6,467 nt of DNA, from the NCBI GenBank assembly GCA_018710885.1, contig DVJA01000060.1:1-6467 (forward strand). Direction: 5' to 3'. Numbering within the stretch: the first letter of the stretch is position 1; the number at the start of each line of letters is the position of its first letter. Shown one piece after another: positions 5,732 to 6,467 of this stretch. This DNA comes from Scatomorpha merdigallinarum (GTDB taxonomy: Bacteria; Bacillota; Clostridia; Oscillospirales; Oscillospiraceae). The position numbers were made by a program, and so were the translations under genes. The notes under the pieces are model-generated. The model ran no database searches and was not told the origin of the DNA. It saw nothing but the letters and a program-made list of their open reading frames with translations.

Positions 5732-5755
5732 TCTTAAACCTCTGCGGTTTTAAGA
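5732..5755 (+). promoter_or_regulatory. Second hairpin between the riboswitch terminator and the lipoprotein SD
   Basis: TCTTAAACC (5732-5740) pairs with GGTTTTAAGA (5746-5755) over nine base pairs with one bulged T, around a TCTGC loop. No U-run follows, so it is not a terminator. It ends 20 nt before the GGAGG SD and leaves that SD single-stranded. It could protect the mRNA 5' region or be a processing site; no function can be assigned. Confidence 0.45.
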
Positions 5756-5790
5756 TAATAATCACAAGACAAAATGGAGGAACGAACAAA

Positions 5791-6467
5791 ATGAAGAAGT
5801 TTCTTGCACTTCTCCTCGCTCTGGTAATGGTGTTCGCCCTCGCCGCCTGCGGCAGCGAGCCCGCCCCCACTACCAGCGAGAACCCGGGCACCGAGCCCAG
5901 CACTGCCCCGAGCGCCAACGGCGAGACCGCCGGTGTCCCCGAGGACTTCAAGGTCGGTTTCATCTTCCTGCACGATGAGAACTCGACCTACGACCTCAAC
6001 TTCATCAACGCCGCCAACGCCGCCATCGAGGAGCTGGGTCTGACCGAGGACCAGTACGTCTTCCGCACCAACATTGCCGAGACCCAGGACTGCTATGACG
6101 CCGCCGCCGAGCTCGCTGACGAGGGCTGCGACATCATCTTCGCCGACAGCTTCGGCCACGAGTCCTTCATGATCCAGGCCGCCCAGGAGTTCCCTGAGGT
6201 CCAGTTCTGCCACTCCACCGGCACCAGGGCTCACACCGAGGGCCTTGCCAACTACCACAACGCTTTCGCCTCCATTTATGAGGGCCGCTACCTCGCCGGT
6301 ATCGTCGCCGGCATGAAGCTCAACGAGATGATCGCCAACGGCGAGATCACCGAGGACCAGGCCAAGATGGGCTACGTCGGCGCCTACACCTACGCCGAGG
6401 TGCTCTCCGGCTACACCAGCTTCTACCTGGGCGCCAAGAGCGTCTGCCCCAGCGTGACCATGGACGT
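5791..6467 (+). CDS. BMP/PnrA-family ABC transporter substrate-binding lipoprotein, 3' end outside the window
   Basis: Probable membrane-anchored capture subunit of an ABC importer for purine nucleosides or related compounds. The ATG at 5791 has GGAGG (5776-5780) 10 nt upstream. The product starts MKKFLALLLALVMVFALAAC, a type II signal peptide with lipobox LAAC and lipidated Cys20. A flexible Pro/Thr/Ser/Glu-rich linker follows (about 21-48), then the periplasmic-binding fold: KVGFIFLHDENSTYD (54-68), ADEGCDIIFADSFGH (109-123), FPEVQFCHSTGT (133-144), YEGRYLAGIVAG (163-174) and GYVGAYTYAEV (194-204), all typical of BMP (Med/PnrA/BmpA) proteins. 225 codons are visible; such proteins usually run to about 350-400 residues. 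Codons are strongly biased to C-ending forms (GCC, GAC, ATC, TAC), more than in neighbouring genes, consistent with high expression. Guanine riboswitch control supports a purine ligand. The ATPase and permease genes are expected downstream. Confidence 0.88.
   Translation, partial: MKKFLALLLALVMVFALAACGSEPAPTTSENPGTEPSTAPSANGETAGVPEDFKVGFIFLHDENSTYDLNFINAANAAIEELGLTEDQYVFRTNIAETQDCYDAAAELADEGCDIIFADSFGHESFMIQAAQEFPEVQFCHSTGTRAHTEGLANYHNAFASIYEGRYLAGIVAGMKLNEMIANGEITEDQAKMGYVGAYTYAEVLSGYTSFYLGAKSVCPSVTMD

Noticed and set aside
5734..6258. A minus-strand open frame antisense to the BMP lipoprotein gene
   Set aside because: Its product is low-complexity, Gly/Val/Leu-rich, as expected from the complement of C-biased codons; the plus strand has a lipobox, SD and riboswitch.

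Overview
The window looks like chromosomal DNA from a fairly GC-rich member of the Clostridia, perhaps an Oscillospiraceae-type gut anaerobe. The clues are strong Firmicutes-style Shine-Dalgarno sequences (AGGAGG, GGAGG), frequent TTG starts, a purine riboswitch with a rho-independent terminator, a Clostridia-type lipoprotein signal, and an IS3/IS150-type insertion sequence. This placement is inference; no rRNA or other taxonomic marker is present.

Layout from left to right. (1) Bases 1-127 are the left end of an IS3-family element reading off the left edge: terminal inverted repeat, an SD-masking hairpin and the first 16 codons of orfA, all on the minus strand. (2) A minus-strand gene, 154-1287, encodes a DUF362 protein with a C-terminal 2x[4Fe-4S] ferredoxin domain. 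(3) It diverges from a plus-strand branched-chain aminotransferase gene, 1458-2528. (4) A perfect 14-bp hairpin terminator at 2549-2580 separates ilvE from a convergent two-gene minus-strand operon: a DUF1232 (YkvA-like) small protein (4278-4715), then an M3-family oligoendopeptidase (2590-4281), which overlap by 3 nt. (5) A 279-bp divergent intergenic region, rich in short palindromes, leads into plus-strand xanthine phosphoribosyltransferase (4995-5567). (6) Only 33 bp after xpt comes a purine riboswitch aptamer with the guanine-type C74 equivalent and a terminator platform. It leads into a BMP/PnrA-family solute-binding lipoprotein gene that runs off the right edge (5791 onward).

The right third forms a coherent purine-salvage module. 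Xpt salvages xanthine with PRPP, and the lipoprotein is probably the capture subunit of a purine nucleoside or base ABC importer, switched off when guanine is plentiful. Unlike the classic xpt-pbuX arrangement, the riboswitch lies after xpt, and I see no aptamer before it.

I do not see a clearly new multi-gene system here. The observations most worth a second look are the riboswitch placement, the palindrome-rich and possibly branched leader before xpt, and the IS end whose hairpin appears designed to block transposase translation from read-through transcripts.
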